Shown here piece after piece: positions 30,577 through 30,639 of a DNA stretch of 30,639 nucleotides. Within the stretch, counting starts at the first letter, position 1. Every line of letters starts with the position of its first letter. A program made the translations under genes and the position numbers. The notes under the pieces are model-generated. The model was not told where the DNA came from. It saw only the letters and a list, made by a program, of their open reading frames with translations, and ran no database searches. Where the stretch lies: positions 1-30,639 of the forward strand of contig JALNXB010000022.1 in the NCBI GenBank assembly GCA_023230585.1, written 5' to 3'. Origin of the DNA: a bacterium (GTDB taxonomy: Bacteria; Ratteibacteria; UBA8468; B48-G9; JAFGKM01).

Positions 30577-30639
30577 ATTTTTAACAATTTTGTACTAACT
30601 GAAACTCATTAAAGTTTTCAAACATCAAATCATATTTCA

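Noticed and set aside
1..30639. The window as a complete circular element because the same 40 bp occur at both ends.
   Set aside because: The right copy is followed by 107 bp that do not match the sequence after the left copy, and no replication or mobilisation gene is present.
1..30639. CRISPR arrays, prophage or insertion-sequence transposase genes.
   Set aside because: No regularly spaced repeats and no transposase, integrase or phage structural gene were found.

Overview
The window is from an AT-rich bacterial chromosome, probably an uncultivated lineage. No ribosomal RNA or other strong marker gene is present, so placement is weak. The MoxR/DUF58/BatA-like/vWA/DUF4159 cluster, a long LamG-TPR-beta-helix secreted protein and the sugar-enzyme content resemble the Planctomycetota-Verrucomicrobiota-Omnitrophota neighbourhood. 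This is inference only.

Layout. 1-179: structured repeats. 180-7695 (minus): a five-gene operon read as DUF4159 protein, MoxR AAA+ ATPase, DUF58 protein, BatA-like protein, vWA protein. It has a good sigma70-type promoter and a 13-bp hairpin at the very start of the transcript. 7844-9061 (minus): L-rhamnose isomerase-type enzyme. 9119-9365: interspersed repeats. 9407-10324 (minus): exported phospholipase D-type nuclease. 10389-10900: a poorly explained strip with a 41-residue zinc-ribbon ORF. 10901-17864 (plus): Zn alcohol dehydrogenase, ribD, ribE and a 1394-residue secreted carbohydrate-active protein, followed by tRNA-Ser(CGA). 18143-20898 (plus): a compact restriction-modification module with one endonuclease between two methyltransferases, visibly more A/T-rich than its surroundings. 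20991-24327 (minus): a two-subunit ATP-citrate-lyase-like enzyme with its own promoter. 24400-25764 (minus): GH1 beta-glycosidase, divergent from a small HExxH metallopeptidase (25916-26254). 26262-29895 (minus): a tight operon of HPS-RraA fusion, NfnA-type flavoprotein, TsaC-phosphatase fusion and RpiB. 29896-30639: a dense island of repeats including a small element with terminal inverted repeats.

How the genes fit together. Sugar turnover dominates: rhamnose isomerase, beta-glycosidase, beta-helix protein and polyol-type dehydrogenase. The HPS-RraA fusion with RpiB suggests pentose phosphates may be made from hexose phosphate by the reverse ribulose-monophosphate route. NfnA and the citrate-lyase-like pair belong to redox and acetyl-CoA metabolism.

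Most interesting points: (1) the citrate-lyase-like enzyme keeps its phosphohistidine but appears to have Asn in place of the first catalytic His of the citrate-synthase module, plus a changed substrate loop in the partner subunit; (2) a TsaC fused to a low-molecular-weight phosphatase carrying the Thr typical of protein-arginine phosphatases; (3) structured repeat families at both window ends, one repeated perfectly over 40 bp about 30.5 kb apart; (4) two genes whose -10 boxes lie so close to the ATG that leaderless mRNAs are likely.
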